This document shows, piece by piece, positions 27,119 to 36,909 of a stretch of DNA of 64,000 nucleotides; positions within the stretch are counted from its first letter, which is position 1, and each line of letters opens with the position of its first letter. Under the pieces are notes generated by a model. It was not told the DNA's origin. It saw only the letters and a program-made list of their open reading frames with translations, and did no database searches. The translations under genes and the position numbers were made by a program. The stretch is from Flavobacterium sp. YO12 (lineage in GTDB: Bacteria > Bacteroidota > Bacteroidia > Flavobacteriales > Flavobacteriaceae). Where the stretch lies: contig NZ_NRQU01000002.1 of the NCBI RefSeq assembly GCF_004119495.1, positions 1-64,000 of the forward strand, given 5' to 3'.

Positions 27119-29730
27119 TTTCGATACTGATTGAAAACCAAAAATAAGCCAATTACAATCAAAAAGCTAATCACATAATAGATATAATTTCCAGATTTTT
27201 CTTCTCCCGAAATAAAACCGTAATACACAAAAGAACTCCAATAATAAGGCGATTTCTTTGCATTCGGAATCGATTTGTCATTTAAATATTCCCGTTTTGC
27301 ATTTGTATTCGCTTTAAAATACGAAACATTATTTTTGACGTTTTTGTAAAAATCAGCCATAAAAACCGAAGTCGTAAAATCATTCACCTTCCATAAAGAA
27401 AACATTAAATTTTGTGCGCCGGCAAACTGAAAACCTCTTGCAACACTCATAGCGCCTTCGGCTTTATACAACTTTCCAATTCCAGTTTCGCACGCACTCA
27501 AAACTACTAAATCAGGATTAATATGCAGATTATACAATTCTGAATATAAAATTTCCTGATCGTAAAACTTGATGCTTGCCGGAGTTTCAATATCACCCGA
27601 AGAAGCGTGCGTGCTCAAATGTAAAATCGAATAATTTGAAGCATTATTTTTGAAATTGTTAAATGTAGCATCAGCGTTTTCTAAATATTTTCCCTTAAAA
27701 TTATTTCGAATCGACGCCAATTCTTTCTTCGAATAACGCAATTCAAAAGGTGATTTTTCGAAAACTGGAAAAACACCTAAAACCGTTTTATCTGATTTTA
27801 AGACAGGTTTTGAATTCAAATAAATATTAGCCGATGTGTTATAAGCAATTTTGAAATCATTCAGTAAATAATGCATTTTGGCAAAATTTGTTGTGTTTGA
27901 TTCCTGTGTAATTAGAGCTTCGAACGGAAGAAAATTTAAAATGCCGTCTGGAACTATTATCAGGTTTTGATAAACGGAATTATTTGGCAGTTTTAAAATA
28001 TCGAATACCTGTTTACCACATTTGTTATAGCCGGAAATGTCATTTGTAATAGCGTTTGCATCATTAAAATAATCTACAAATTGTACAATTTTAGGAATTG
28101 ATGTATGTGTGGTATTAAGGTGATTTAAGCTAATGGAGTTGTTTTGTAAAGTAAAGAAATATTGATTTTCAAATCCCATAAAATAATAAACCATTACCGC
28201 TTGATCTTTTTCTAATTTTGAAAATAATCCTTTTAAATCACATTTTTCAGGAACATAATCAGCACTTTTGAACTGTACTTTTTTCAACGAAATCACTAAT
28301 TCGTTTTGCTTTTTTATAAAATTATTTATTCTTGAAATATTAGCCGAATTTCCTTTTTGCTGTTCTTTTAAAATAGCATTGTTAAGATTTTGAAGTTCTT
28401 GTAAAAGCTGTTTTTCTTCCGTCGAAGCATTTTTAAAATTGGATCGATAACGCTGCAAAATACCCGATTTTGTTCTTTCAGAAAGTTGAAAAGCTTCTTC
28501 TAGATATTGCATTTTACTCTCTTTTTTAAACAGTTCATCATAAATCGAAATGCATTTTTCGATACGATTTCGAGATCGCAGCTGCATTAAAATTTTTGAG
28601 TTTTCGTATACCAGACTATTCATCAATAAATCTTCGATGTAAAAAGAAAGTTCAAAAGCTTGCAGCACTTTTTTAGGCTGTTTAAATTTCAATAATTCAG
28701 CCTGTAAATCGAGTGCGTCCGCTAAAACCGTTTCCGCATATAATTGATTTTGGTTAGGCAGAATGTTTTTTGAATTGTAATTCGGAATTAAAGTTTTAAA
28801 AATCCTTGTAATTTCGTTTGAGCTTTCGTCATATTTTCGTTCATCAAAAAGCAATAAAGCCTTTTCATAATATAGTTTTGCTAATTTTCTAGGCTGCTGA
28901 TTTGGGGTTTCTAAAAACAGTTTTTCAGCCTTTTGCATATAAGAATCCGCAAGATCAAATCGCTGCCATTGCCTGTTCATCGAAGCCAGATTGCGATAAG
29001 AATTCGATAAAGTTTCAGATTGACCTTTCTCCTTTTCAAGATATTTTATTGAAGCTTCAAAAGTTTTTTCAGCCTTTTTAAGAATTTCAGGGCGCATTAA
29101 ATTCTCTGTAGAACTTAGTAAATAATTATTCCCCAGATTATTCCACAAAATTCCTTTTTGCAAATTAGATAAGTTCTCTCCTTTTAGAGTGTTTTCTAAA
29201 AGTTCAATTGCCATAGAAATTTTGCCAGAACCTTGATACACATTTGATAAATTCAAAATAGCGGCAAATTTTTGTTTTTGCGCGTCAGGATAAACTTTAG
29301 ATGTATTTGCAATGAAATAATATTGTTTTATGGTATTCTCAGCACTATCGTAATCGCCCAAAACAGTATATAAATTTCCCAAAGGTTTCAGGCAGAATTC
29401 AATTATATCGTAATTGCCAAGTTTGTGTTTTTGAAAAACCTGCCATGCTTTTTCATAACTCGAAACCGCATTTTGCGTCAGCCCAAACAAATTTTCATAA
29501 TATCCTTTATTGCAGTTTAGAACCACAATTGCCAGTAATTCGTCTTTCGTTTTTGGATTAGGATTTTTCCAAAAAGCAGTTTCAATAGTAGATAAATCTT
29601 GTATTGCTTTTACAGAGGGATGAGCCGTAAAACTATCAACAGCATTGTATATTTTATCTTCCTGATTCTGTCCAAAAACAGTCAGATTTATAAAAAGAAA
29701 GAGTAAACCATATAAGCGATACAAGTTCAT
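27070..29730 (-). CDS. TPR-CHAT protease, membrane-anchored
   Basis: An 886-residue protein. The signal peptide ends TVFGQ, and many TPR-like helices follow to about residue 560. The C-terminal CHAT protease domain (caspase-like) has its catalytic pair in LHLSTHAS (His708) and VLSACETGIGK (Cys747). A single helix (YYVISFLIVIGLFLVFNQY) near the C-terminus is followed by a basic tail, so the domain is likely periplasmic and anchored. CHAT enzymes are often triggered through TPR partners. It overlaps the retropepsin gene and lies in one locus with an ECF sigma factor and a PKD protein. Confidence 0.9.
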   Translation of the reverse strand: MNLYRLYGLLFLFINLTVFGQNQEDKIYNAVDSFTAHPSVKAIQDLSTIETAFWKNPNPKTKDELLAIVVLNCNKGYYENLFGLTQNAVSSYEKAWQVFQKHKLGNYDIIEFCLKPLGNLYTVLGDYDSAENTIKQYYFIANTSKVYPDAQKQKFAAILNLSNVYQGSGKISMAIELLENTLKGENLSNLQKGILWNNLGNNYLLSSTENLMRPEILKKAEKTFEASIKYLEKEKGQSETLSNSYRNLASMNRQWQRFDLADSYMQKAEKLFLETPNQQPRKLAKLYYEKALLLFDERKYDESSNEITRIFKTLIPNYNSKNILPNQNQLYAETVLADALDLQAELLKFKQPKKVLQAFELSFYIEDLLMNSLVYENSKILMQLRSRNRIEKCISIYDELFKKESKMQYLEEAFQLSERTKSGILQRYRSNFKNASTEEKQLLQELQNLNNAILKEQQKGNSANISRINNFIKKQNELVISLKKVQFKSADYVPEKCDLKGLFSKLEKDQAVMVYYFMGFENQYFFTLQNNSISLNHLNTTHTSIPKIVQFVDYFNDANAITNDISGYNKCGKQVFDILKLPNNSVYQNLIIVPDGILNFLPFEALITQESNTTNFAKMHYLLNDFKIAYNTSANIYLNSKPVLKSDKTVLGVFPVFEKSPFELRYSKKELASIRNNFKGKYLENADATFNNFKNNASNYSILHLSTHASSGDIETPASIKFYDQEILYSELYNLHINPDLVVLSACETGIGKLYKAEGAMSVARGFQFAGAQNLMFSLWKVNDFTTSVFMADFYKNVKNNVSYFKANTNAKREYLNDKSIPNAKKSPYYWSSFVYYGFISGEEKSGNYIYYVISFLIVIGLFLVFNQYRKWKIFTRFSKKRNTKK

Positions 29731-29765
29731 ATTGTAAATAGCGTTGATAAAGATTAGTCTGTTTA

Positions 29766-29810
29766 AGCGAAGTCGAAGACCTTATTAGTTGTAAAGCCTT
29801 CGATTTCGCT
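29766..29810. repeat. AGCGAAGTCGAAG palindromic repeat, family with 36648-36730
   Basis: Arms AGCGAAGTCGAAG (29766-29778) and CTTCGATTTCGCT (29798-29810) differ by one base. It is the same family as the longer palindrome at 36648-36730. It lies between the CHAT gene and the PKD protein gene. Confidence 0.6.
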
Positions 29811-29881
29811 CAGGGTGACATTTGTATTAATAAGACAATGCAGGCAAGATGAGTTTACATTACTTATATGGTGAGAAAAAA

Positions 29882-31834
29882 TTAAAACTTCCAAATTCCA
29901 TAAACTTGAAAATAATTAAAATTCTGTTCAAAATTAATTACATAACGTGCGCCTAAGCTTGGCCCAATTCTGGCAAACCCCGCCGTTAAATCAAACAATA
30001 GCCCAGTATTAAAACCTGAAAAAGAGTTTTTAACCGTATTCGTTGTTGTTTTCGTATCTATTAAAATCAGTTCCTTTTCGCCTTCAAAAGTTTCTACTTT
30101 TACATTTTGATGTTGTTCTGACGAAACATTTATATTAGCCTGAATTCCTGCGCCAATACCAATATAATTATTGATGTTGTAGCGAATTAAAACAGGAACT
30201 TCCCAATTGATATTTTTGTTTTCGGTTGTAGTAGTTGTACGCTGCAATTGTCGTACTCCGTTTGCATTGACACGAGTTTCATTTACAATATCGACTGCGC
30301 TGTTGTATTGGTTTAAAGCATTTACCCATTCAACCTGCCAGTAAAAGCGATACGACTTAAAAGGCGAAATTGTTGCGCCCACAAAATAACTAGTCGATTT
30401 ATCTAAATCAGGATAAAAATTATAACCCGCTTTTGCACCAATCGAAATTCCAGGCAGGAATCGAGTAGTAGCGTAGTTAGTGATAATAGGTTCGTTTTTA
30501 TCAAAAACAATCGAAGTTCTGCTTTTGGTTTTTACTTTATGAAAATCTTCGCCAAATTTCATAGAGTACTTTACAAAACCTTTTGTACTGTCTTTTTCCT
30601 TTACATTTTTTTGTTCCGTTCCCGGCAGATAAATATTCTTAAACGTAAAAATAATTTGTTTCTGTTTAATAATCGTATCAAGGCAGCTTACCGTTGGTTC
30701 TTCACCTTTTGGACAAATAGGACATTCTGGATACATACTTTCAATCTGGAATGTTTTCTTGTCGAACATATCAGGAATATCAGTTTCTAAACGAATTTTT
30801 CTTGCAGGACCTTCGCCATTATTTTGAAAACGAGTTTTAAAATTTACCCTTTTAAAACGCACCAATCTGTAATTCATAAAACTCCCGTTAGATCCCATTT
30901 TGTTTGGATCGTGAGAGGTTACAATTTCCATTTCAAGATTCTTAATCTTATGATTTTTATAACTTCGATTCGGAACAAAAATACCACGCATTGTAACTGT
31001 TGCGCTAGTATCTTTTATCATTTCGGGAGTGGTTTTAAAAGTATAAAAAACATTTCGGGTTTCACCCGGATCAGCATTATCAAATTCTAAAACCGAAACA
31101 TTGTGATACGTTTTATGAGCGTCTAAAAGCGAAGCATCAAGATCTTCTTCGGTTGTAGTATTTCGGTATTTTTTAAAATTCAAATTACTTTCGGCAGCAG
31201 CCGTAAAATTATTAGAATCATCAAGATCATCGACGGCAGCGACTAAGTTTTCTTTTATTTCACGTTCGCCAGCATAAGTTCTAAAATCACTCAATTCAAA
31301 ATTATTATGCTTAAACTGTTTCTCGTTATAAAAAAGATACAGTTTACCGCTTGAAACATAATTTTCTAGATTTTGGTAACTTACCACAACTACCATTTCC
31401 TGTTCTGGAATTGGATCACAGTTTTTTAAAATTGCAAAACCATTTTGATCAGCGATAGAAGCAATATCTTTAAAATTGTTATCCGTAACATCATTTACAG
31501 CCACTTTTTTCGGGCGCGTTGCCGGAGGTTTTCCATTATCATAATTATTCGTTACTGCAAGTCTTGTGGTATATGTTCCCTTCTTTTTGTAAACATGTTT
31601 AGGCTCAGCTTCTTTACTGTAGTGACCATCGCCCAGTTCCCATAAATATGAATAACTTGGTTTTGGCGCACCGGCAATAGGAATTAGCGGCGGCGTTTCG
31701 GGCTTAAAAGTAACTGTATTTCCATTTTGGATAAAACCAATAGAAGCTCTTCGGGTTATGGTGTCTTTTACTTTGGTTTGCCCAATCGCGAAAACGGTAA
31801 ATAAAATAAAGAAAACAGACGTTATTGGTTTCAT
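29882..31834 (-). CDS. PKD-domain outer-membrane protein
   Basis: A 650-residue exported protein with a signal peptide ending FAIGQ. Residues ~35-105 are a PKD beta sandwich (WELGDGHYSKEAEPKHVYKK). A long central beta-rich part follows, with PARKIRLETDIPDMF-like segments and a Cys cluster (ECPICPKGEEPTVSCLD). The last ~170 residues look like an OmpA-type eight-strand barrel (GAKAGYNFYP, FVGATISPFKSYRFYWQVE). This suits an outer-membrane protein with a surface binding part. It is upstream of the CHAT gene in the same direction, and the 151-bp gap between them holds a palindromic repeat. Confidence 0.82.
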   Translation of the reverse strand: MKPITSVFFILFTVFAIGQTKVKDTITRRASIGFIQNGNTVTFKPETPPLIPIAGAPKPSYSYLWELGDGHYSKEAEPKHVYKKKGTYTTRLAVTNNYDNGKPPATRPKKVAVNDVTDNNFKDIASIADQNGFAILKNCDPIPEQEMVVVVSYQNLENYVSSGKLYLFYNEKQFKHNNFELSDFRTYAGEREIKENLVAAVDDLDDSNNFTAAAESNLNFKKYRNTTTEEDLDASLLDAHKTYHNVSVLEFDNADPGETRNVFYTFKTTPEMIKDTSATVTMRGIFVPNRSYKNHKIKNLEMEIVTSHDPNKMGSNGSFMNYRLVRFKRVNFKTRFQNNGEGPARKIRLETDIPDMFDKKTFQIESMYPECPICPKGEEPTVSCLDTIIKQKQIIFTFKNIYLPGTEQKNVKEKDSTKGFVKYSMKFGEDFHKVKTKSRTSIVFDKNEPIITNYATTRFLPGISIGAKAGYNFYPDLDKSTSYFVGATISPFKSYRFYWQVEWVNALNQYNSAVDIVNETRVNANGVRQLQRTTTTTENKNINWEVPVLIRYNINNYIGIGAGIQANINVSSEQHQNVKVETFEGEKELILIDTKTTTNTVKNSFSGFNTGLLFDLTAGFARIGPSLGARYVINFEQNFNYFQVYGIWKF

Positions 31835-31896
31835 AACTAGAGAGTTTTTAGTTTTAAAATCGTGAGGGTAAATTTTGAAACAAGATTAAATGTAAA

Positions 31897-31925
31897 AAAA
31901 AGTGATGAGCAAATCACCACTTTCT
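31897..31925 (-). terminator. Probable terminator of the lipoprotein gene
   Basis: A short stem (AAAGTGATG with CACCACTTT, one mismatch) lies just past the lipoprotein stop, with A/T runs on both sides. Moderate evidence only. Confidence 0.4.
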
Positions 31926-31946
31926 CTTAAAAAAAGTAATCGTAAG

Positions 31947-32933
31947 TTACTGGATTGCATTGATCGCCGCTACCAGCTGCGCCTCTGTGCCCACTGTTGT
32001 TTCGGCAAGAGTAAAAGTATAAACATCGTTTGCAGCAACTGTTACGCCTTTAATAGCGTATCGCCATTGCCCATTATTTTCAGTTGCAAAAATCACGTGG
32101 CATTTTAAACCAATCGGGATTTGACCATAATGCTCGCTGAATAATCCTGCAGAAGTATAGGTGTCTAATTTTGCAAGAGCATTTGTTCCTTCACCATCGT
32201 ACGATAAATAAACAGCACTATTTTCATTAGTATAACCTTCAGGAGCTTTTACCAAAAGTGTTGTTTTAGGTCTTGGATCATTGTAAAAACGGTCAACATT
32301 TGTCCATCCAAATTTTCCAAAAGTTACATAATAATTCGCACCTTCGCCTTGCACGCCGCCTTTACCGCCAGTTCCGTCAGCATTTGGTTTTGGTTGTTCC
32401 CAAGCCAGTTCTCCGCGCTCATCGATTACGCCGTTCCATAAAGTCATAGCATTATCCAAACCGTTTGTTAAAGCCGTTGGAACAATTAAATTCATGTAGC
32501 AGGAAGTTTTTAATTCAACACCGCCTTGAGTAGCTTTAATAAAGAATTCCCCGCCCGAAATCAAAAGATTTTTCTTCCCGTCAGGCATAACTCCCATAGT
32601 CGGTTTATTAGAAATCAGCATATTTCCTTTATCAAAAAGTTCGACGTATTCAATATCAACCTGTCCTGTTACAGGATTTCCGTTTTTAGTTAAACAATCT
32701 CCGTTTAAAGTTAATTTCACCCCTTTTGCAGAAGTCAAAGTTACCACGCCGGTTCCTGCAGTAATAGTAAAATTTTGAGTATTTTTTTTAAGACCTTTTT
32801 CACTGATGCTTTTAAATGCAGCAGCTGTTGGCGGCAAAATAATATTTTGGTCATCGCCATCGCTGGTGTCGCAGCTTACAAAAGAAATTAGTAAAAGGAA
32901 TAAAAGCCCGATTGTTTTAAAATTTGTGTTCAT
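31947..32933 (-). CDS. Putative lipoprotein, unknown function
   Basis: A 328-residue lipoprotein with signal and lipobox LISFVSCDTS. The mature part is beta-rich, and segments such as GGEFFIKATQGGVELKTSCYMNL and YDGEGTNALAKLDT suggest repeated sandwich domains. It is 113 bp upstream of the PKD gene on the same strand and ends near a weak hairpin, so it could be its own transcript. It belongs to the CHAT/PKD locus by position. No precise function can be given. Confidence 0.7.
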   Translation of the reverse strand: MNTNFKTIGLLFLLLISFVSCDTSDGDDQNIILPPTAAAFKSISEKGLKKNTQNFTITAGTGVVTLTSAKGVKLTLNGDCLTKNGNPVTGQVDIEYVELFDKGNMLISNKPTMGVMPDGKKNLLISGGEFFIKATQGGVELKTSCYMNLIVPTALTNGLDNAMTLWNGVIDERGELAWEQPKPNADGTGGKGGVQGEGANYYVTFGKFGWTNVDRFYNDPRPKTTLLVKAPEGYTNENSAVYLSYDGEGTNALAKLDTYTSAGLFSEHYGQIPIGLKCHVIFATENNGQWRYAIKGVTVAANDVYTFTLAETTVGTEAQLVAAINAIQ

Positions 32934-33014
32934 GATTTCTGGTTTTAATGATTATTATATTGATAGATGTTCGAGGTTAGAATTTTGTTACCCCTGATTT
33001 TTAATTTTTTTTAT

Positions 33015-33314
33015 TTATGCCGAAAGACATTTGTCTTCAAATAGATTTCCGTCTTCATCAACCGCGACTAAAATGTTTTTCTTCCGCGAAAGCGTTACGA
33101 TTAAATAAATCCAGACAAGAGACCAAAGTCCGAAAGTGAGACAGGTAAGAAATAAATGCAAAGTATGTTTGACCACTTTTTTCTCTCTCGATAAAACCAC
33201 ATAAGGCAGTTTTTCGTTATGTTCTATAATCACAAAACCATTTCGGGTTTTAGCAGAAATCATTTCGTGAAATTGATTCAAAGTTTTTTCAGAAGTAAAT
33301 TGATACATTTCCAT
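33015..33314 (-). CDS. Small membrane protein of unknown function
   Basis: A 99-residue protein with a charged N-terminal ~48 residues (MEMYQFTSEKTLNQFHEMI...) and one or two hydrophobic helices (HLFLTCLTFGLWSLVWIYLIVTL). A charged tail follows with acidic runs. I do not recognise the family. It lies head-to-head with the ECF sigma gene (118 bp gap). It is close to the CHAT locus but may not belong to it. Confidence 0.65.
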   Translation of the reverse strand: MEMYQFTSEKTLNQFHEMISAKTRNGFVIIEHNEKLPYVVLSREKKVVKHTLHLFLTCLTFGLWSLVWIYLIVTLSRKKNILVAVDEDGNLFEDKCLSA

Positions 33315-33432
33315 TTTTTCTTAAATTTTTATCCTTTAAAAAGATATTTGTTCTCTTATATCAACTACGCTAATCAATTGTTACCCTTTTATTTGAAATT
33401 CTTTTTTAACTTTATCTGATAAAAAGTTTTTT

Positions 33433-34017
33433 ATGGATAAAAGCAAAGTACATCCGGATCAAAAGTATATTGAAGGACTTGCCTCAAACGATTCGGCAGT
33501 AATTCAGACCATCTACAAAAAGTTTGTTCCTAAAGTTGTTATGTTTATAATGAATAATTCTGGCGATCGGGATCAGGCTCAAGATGTGGTTCAGGACGTG
33601 TTGATTTTGCTTTTTAATCAGGCCAAAGCCAATGCACTGCAGTTAACCTGTCCGTTTGACGCTTATTTCTTTTTATTGTGCAAAAGAAAATGGCTGAATG
33701 AGCTGAAAAAAACATCCAATAAAGGGGTAACAATTAATGAAGATGCGGTATCTATCAATGAATCTGCTTTAGAATTAATTGGGCAAACCGAGGATTTTGA
33801 CGAGAAACAACAGCTTTTTGATACCATGTTCCAGAAATTGGGAGATAAGTGTCAAGAATTATTAAAGCTCAGTTTTACGATCAAATCAATGGAGGAAGTG
33901 GCCGAAAAACTAAACGTAACTTACGGATATGTTCGTAAAAAAAAATCGTTATGCGTGGGTCAGTTAACGCAATGGATTCAGGAAGTAAAAAACTTTAAAT
34001 CTTTAAAAAATAAGTAG
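33433..34017 (+). CDS. ECF-type RNA polymerase sigma factor
   Basis: A 194-residue sigma-70 family protein of the ECF class: region 2 (FIMNNSGDRDQAQDVVQDVL) and region 4 helix-turn-helix (SMEEVAEKLNVTYGYVRKKKS). It has no region 3 or 1.1. It directs RNA polymerase to a small set of promoters. The next gene starts 3 bp after its stop and carries a TM segment plus TPRs, like a membrane anti-sigma factor. In Bacteroidota, such pairs often sit with CHAT/TPR protein genes. Confidence 0.93.
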   Translation: MDKSKVHPDQKYIEGLASNDSAVIQTIYKKFVPKVVMFIMNNSGDRDQAQDVVQDVLILLFNQAKANALQLTCPFDAYFFLLCKRKWLNELKKTSNKGVTINEDAVSINESALELIGQTEDFDEKQQLFDTMFQKLGDKCQELLKLSFTIKSMEEVAEKLNVTYGYVRKKKSLCVGQLTQWIQEVKNFKSLKNK

Positions 34018-34019
34018 TC

Positions 34020-34742
34020 ATGAACGAAGAGCGTTATATATTATTTGATCAATATCTTCAAGGCGAATTAACGATTGAAGCTAAAAATGATTTTGAAAAA
34101 CAATTGTTGTCAGATTCAGAATTTGCATCAGAATTTGAGACTTTCAAAAATACACAGCTTCAACTGGCAAATAAGTTTGAATTTGAACAGGAGCGAGAAG
34201 CTTTTAAAGAAAATCTGACCAATATTTCAAACAAACACTTCAATAAAAAAACAAAAGTTATAGGTTTAAAACCGTGGTATTTTGCTGTTGCAGCTTCTAT
34301 TGCTGTTCTTTTTGGGTTGTTCTTTTTTAATTACAGCCAAAACCCAACTTTTGCAGATTATAATAATCCTGAACAAGCTTTTTTTACGGAAAGAGGAACA
34401 GTTGATGCTGCTTTAAAAGAAGCCGAAATGGAGTATAATGCAAAAAGATACAACAAAGCAATTCCGCTTTTTGAAACCGTTCTTCAAAAACAGAAAACAG
34501 CAGAATTACAATTTTTCTATGGCGTTTCACTTTTAGAAGAAAGTCATTATGTAAAAGCTGAAACGGTTTTTAATGAACTAAAATTGGGAGCTTCTGCTTA
34601 TAAAGACAAAGCCGTTTGGTATCTCGCCTTATCCAAATTAAAACAAAAAGATTATAAAGGCTGTAAAGAAATTCTTCAGACTATTTCGCAGGATTATGAA
34701 GATTATGACGATGTTCAGGATTTATTGAATGATCTGGATTAA
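34020..34742 (+). CDS. Membrane protein with anti-sigma-like N-terminus and TPRs
   Basis: A 240-residue protein. The first ~80 residues are charged and helical (YLQGELTIEAKNDFEKQL), as in cytoplasmic anti-sigma domains. One TM helix follows (PWYFAVAASIAVLFGLFFFNY). Then a periplasmic part has TPR-like repeats (AEMEYNAKRYNKAIPLFETVL, LLEESHYVKAETVFNELKL). It lies 3 bp from the sigma gene and is very likely its regulator. The function is a predicted signal-responsive anti-sigma factor; direct evidence is only the topology and position. Confidence 0.8.
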   Translation: MNEERYILFDQYLQGELTIEAKNDFEKQLLSDSEFASEFETFKNTQLQLANKFEFEQEREAFKENLTNISNKHFNKKTKVIGLKPWYFAVAASIAVLFGLFFFNYSQNPTFADYNNPEQAFFTERGTVDAALKEAEMEYNAKRYNKAIPLFETVLQKQKTAELQFFYGVSLLEESHYVKAETVFNELKLGASAYKDKAVWYLALSKLKQKDYKGCKEILQTISQDYEDYDDVQDLLNDLD

Positions 34743-34766
34743 GCTGTAAACGAATAAAGAGAATAG

Positions 34767-34805
34767 AGATTCGCAAGGAAATAAATACTTTGCGAATCTT
34801 TTTTT
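34767..34805 (+). terminator. Terminator of the sigma/TPR operon
   Basis: A 10-bp stem AGATTCGCAA (34767-34776) pairing with TTGCGAATCT (34790-34799), followed by a T run, 24 bp after the stop. Confidence 0.85.
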
Positions 34806-34983
34806 ATGCTTCTTTTTGATGTATTAGTGCTGTAAATGAGCTAATAATCAAAAATAAATGAATTTATAGCAGCAGTTTACGTAAAGACGTAATAGAAATT
34901 AGAAATTATGCTCTAATTTCGGTTTTCAATTTTATGCTATTAACCAACCCCAAAACTATTATTAATTTAACCATTGTTACTGA

Positions 34984-36633
34984 ATGAAGAAAATTACTTT
35001 GTTTTTTCTTATTATTTTTTCACAAACCATTTTCAGTCAATCTAAAATTACAGAAACCGAAAAACTTGCAGCTGTTTGCAAAGTTTGGGGATTCTTAAAA
35101 TATTATCATCCAAAAGCTGCTGGCGGAGAATTAAATTGGGATAACCAGCTTCTTGAAACTTTGCCAAAAATAGAAAAGGCTCAAACGAAAGAAGAGTTTT
35201 CGCTGGTGTTGGAAAACTGGATCGATAATCTTGGGGCGGTAAAAGAGGTTAAACCAATTGTTATACCAAAAGAAGTCGAGTTTTTTGATAAAAACTTCGA
35301 TTTAAGCTGGTTCAATAATAAGTTGTTTTCTAAGAAACTTTCAAAAAAACTGAAATATATTGAAGACAACAGATTTCAAGTTAATGAAGAGTTTGGGCCT
35401 AGTTTTGATGGGTTTAAAAACTTGAAAAACTATTTCAAATTAGAGTATAATGATAAAAACAACAGGCTTTTAATGTTGTTTTCTTATTGGAATGTTGTCG
35501 AATATTATTTTCCATATAAGTATCTGATGGATCAGAAATGGGATACAACCTTAACCGAAGTATTACCTTTTGTTGTTCAGGCGAAAAACCCAGATGATTT
35601 TTATAAGGCATTACGAAAAGCAGCAGTTAATCTAGATGACAGCCATGTTGAATTTTTTATATATCCATCTTTAACAACAGGAAAAAAAGTGTCTTTTTAT
35701 TTTCCTGCCGCAGGTAAGATTATCGATGAGAAATTAGTAATTACAGAGATTCTTGGAGACAGCCTAGCTGAAGCTGATAATATTAAAATAGGAACTGTAA
35801 TTACTAAAATAAACGATAAGAGCATTAAAGAACTTCTTGAGGAAAAAAGAGAGGTTAAATGTGCTTCAAACGAAGTTTCTTATCGAAACAAAGTCGCAGG
35901 AGAAATTTTAAGAAGCGAATCTGAAAATGTTAAAGTAGAGTTTCTAAAAGATGGAAAATACGAAACAAAGTCTATGACATGGTTTAATTATCATGATTCG
36001 CATCGAAATGAGTTTAAAAAAGGAGCTCAGAAAAAGAAAGATAAATTCAAACTTCTAGAAAATAATATTGGTTATGTAAACATGGGAGTTATAAAACCAA
36101 TACATATTCCAGATATGATTAACGGTTTAAAAGATACAAAAGCTATCGTTTTTGATATGAGAAATTATCCAAAAGGAACTTTTGAAGAAATTGCTAAATT
36201 TTTGAATCCTGAGGAAAAGGTCTTTTGCGTTTACACAATGCCATATCTAAATTATCCAGGACGTTATAATTGGACAAAAGGAAGAAATTGCGGCTCTGAA
36301 AATAAAGACAATTATAAAGGAAAAGTTATTGTACTGCTTAATGAAGATTCTATAAGTCAATCAGAATGGACAGCAATGTGTTTTCAAACTGCAGGAAATA
36401 CAACAATTATAGGAAGTCAGACAGCAGGAGCAGATGGAAATGTTTTTGAATTTGATTTTTCAGGGTTTCATACCAATTTTTCGGGAATTGGAGTTTATTA
36501 CCCAGATCGCAGAGAAACTCAAAGAATAGGAATTGTTCCTGACATCAAAATAGAGCCAACTATTAAAGGAATTCAAGAAGGAAAAGACGAGGTTTTAGAT
36601 CGTGCTTTAGCTTTTATTGAAACGGGAAAATAA
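34984..36633 (+). CDS. S41 family peptidase (C-terminal processing peptidase-like)
   Basis: A 549-residue exported protein (signal peptide ending IFSQS). The middle holds a PDZ-like segment (GTVITKINDKSIKELLEEKRE). The C-terminal S41 protease core has DSISQSEWTA, with the catalytic Ser before EW, and GSQTAGADGNVFEFD. The usual catalytic Lys/Tyr or Lys is not clearly visible. It probably cleaves unfolded or C-terminal substrates in the periplasm. It is a single gene between a terminator and repeat sequence. Confidence 0.88.
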   Translation: MKKITLFFLIIFSQTIFSQSKITETEKLAAVCKVWGFLKYYHPKAAGGELNWDNQLLETLPKIEKAQTKEEFSLVLENWIDNLGAVKEVKPIVIPKEVEFFDKNFDLSWFNNKLFSKKLSKKLKYIEDNRFQVNEEFGPSFDGFKNLKNYFKLEYNDKNNRLLMLFSYWNVVEYYFPYKYLMDQKWDTTLTEVLPFVVQAKNPDDFYKALRKAAVNLDDSHVEFFIYPSLTTGKKVSFYFPAAGKIIDEKLVITEILGDSLAEADNIKIGTVITKINDKSIKELLEEKREVKCASNEVSYRNKVAGEILRSESENVKVEFLKDGKYETKSMTWFNYHDSHRNEFKKGAQKKKDKFKLLENNIGYVNMGVIKPIHIPDMINGLKDTKAIVFDMRNYPKGTFEEIAKFLNPEEKVFCVYTMPYLNYPGRYNWTKGRNCGSENKDNYKGKVIVLLNEDSISQSEWTAMCFQTAGNTTIIGSQTAGADGNVFEFDFSGFHTNFSGIGVYYPDRRETQRIGIVPDIKIEPTIKGIQEGKDEVLDRALAFIETGK

Positions 36634-36647
36634 ATAAAGTATGCCTT

Positions 36648-36730
36648 CCTGAGCGAAGTCGAAGACCATATAAGCAATTAGAAAAGAATTGGGGGTCTAT
36701 TTTTTTTGCTGGACTTCGACTTCGCTCAGG
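36648..36730. repeat. Palindromic intergenic repeat (CCTGAGCGAAGTCGAAG family)
   Basis: Perfect 17-bp arms, CCTGAGCGAAGTCGAAG (36648-36664) and its reverse complement (36714-36730), with a shorter inner pair (AGACC/GGTCT). The same core sequence recurs at 29766-29810. It may act as a transcript-ending hairpin or be a dispersed element. Confidence 0.75.
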
Positions 36731-36909
36731 GCGACAAGCTTTATTAACATATTTGTAAACCTTTGTAAAAGTTTAAAACTTTCGCAAAGGTTTTTTTTAA
36801 GTTAGTCTGTTTTTTCAGGAAAGTAAATCTGCCAAATCTGTATGCTGATTTTACACAATTGCTATTCTTTTAATATTGTCGTAATTTTGACAACTTTAAA
36901 AATATACAA

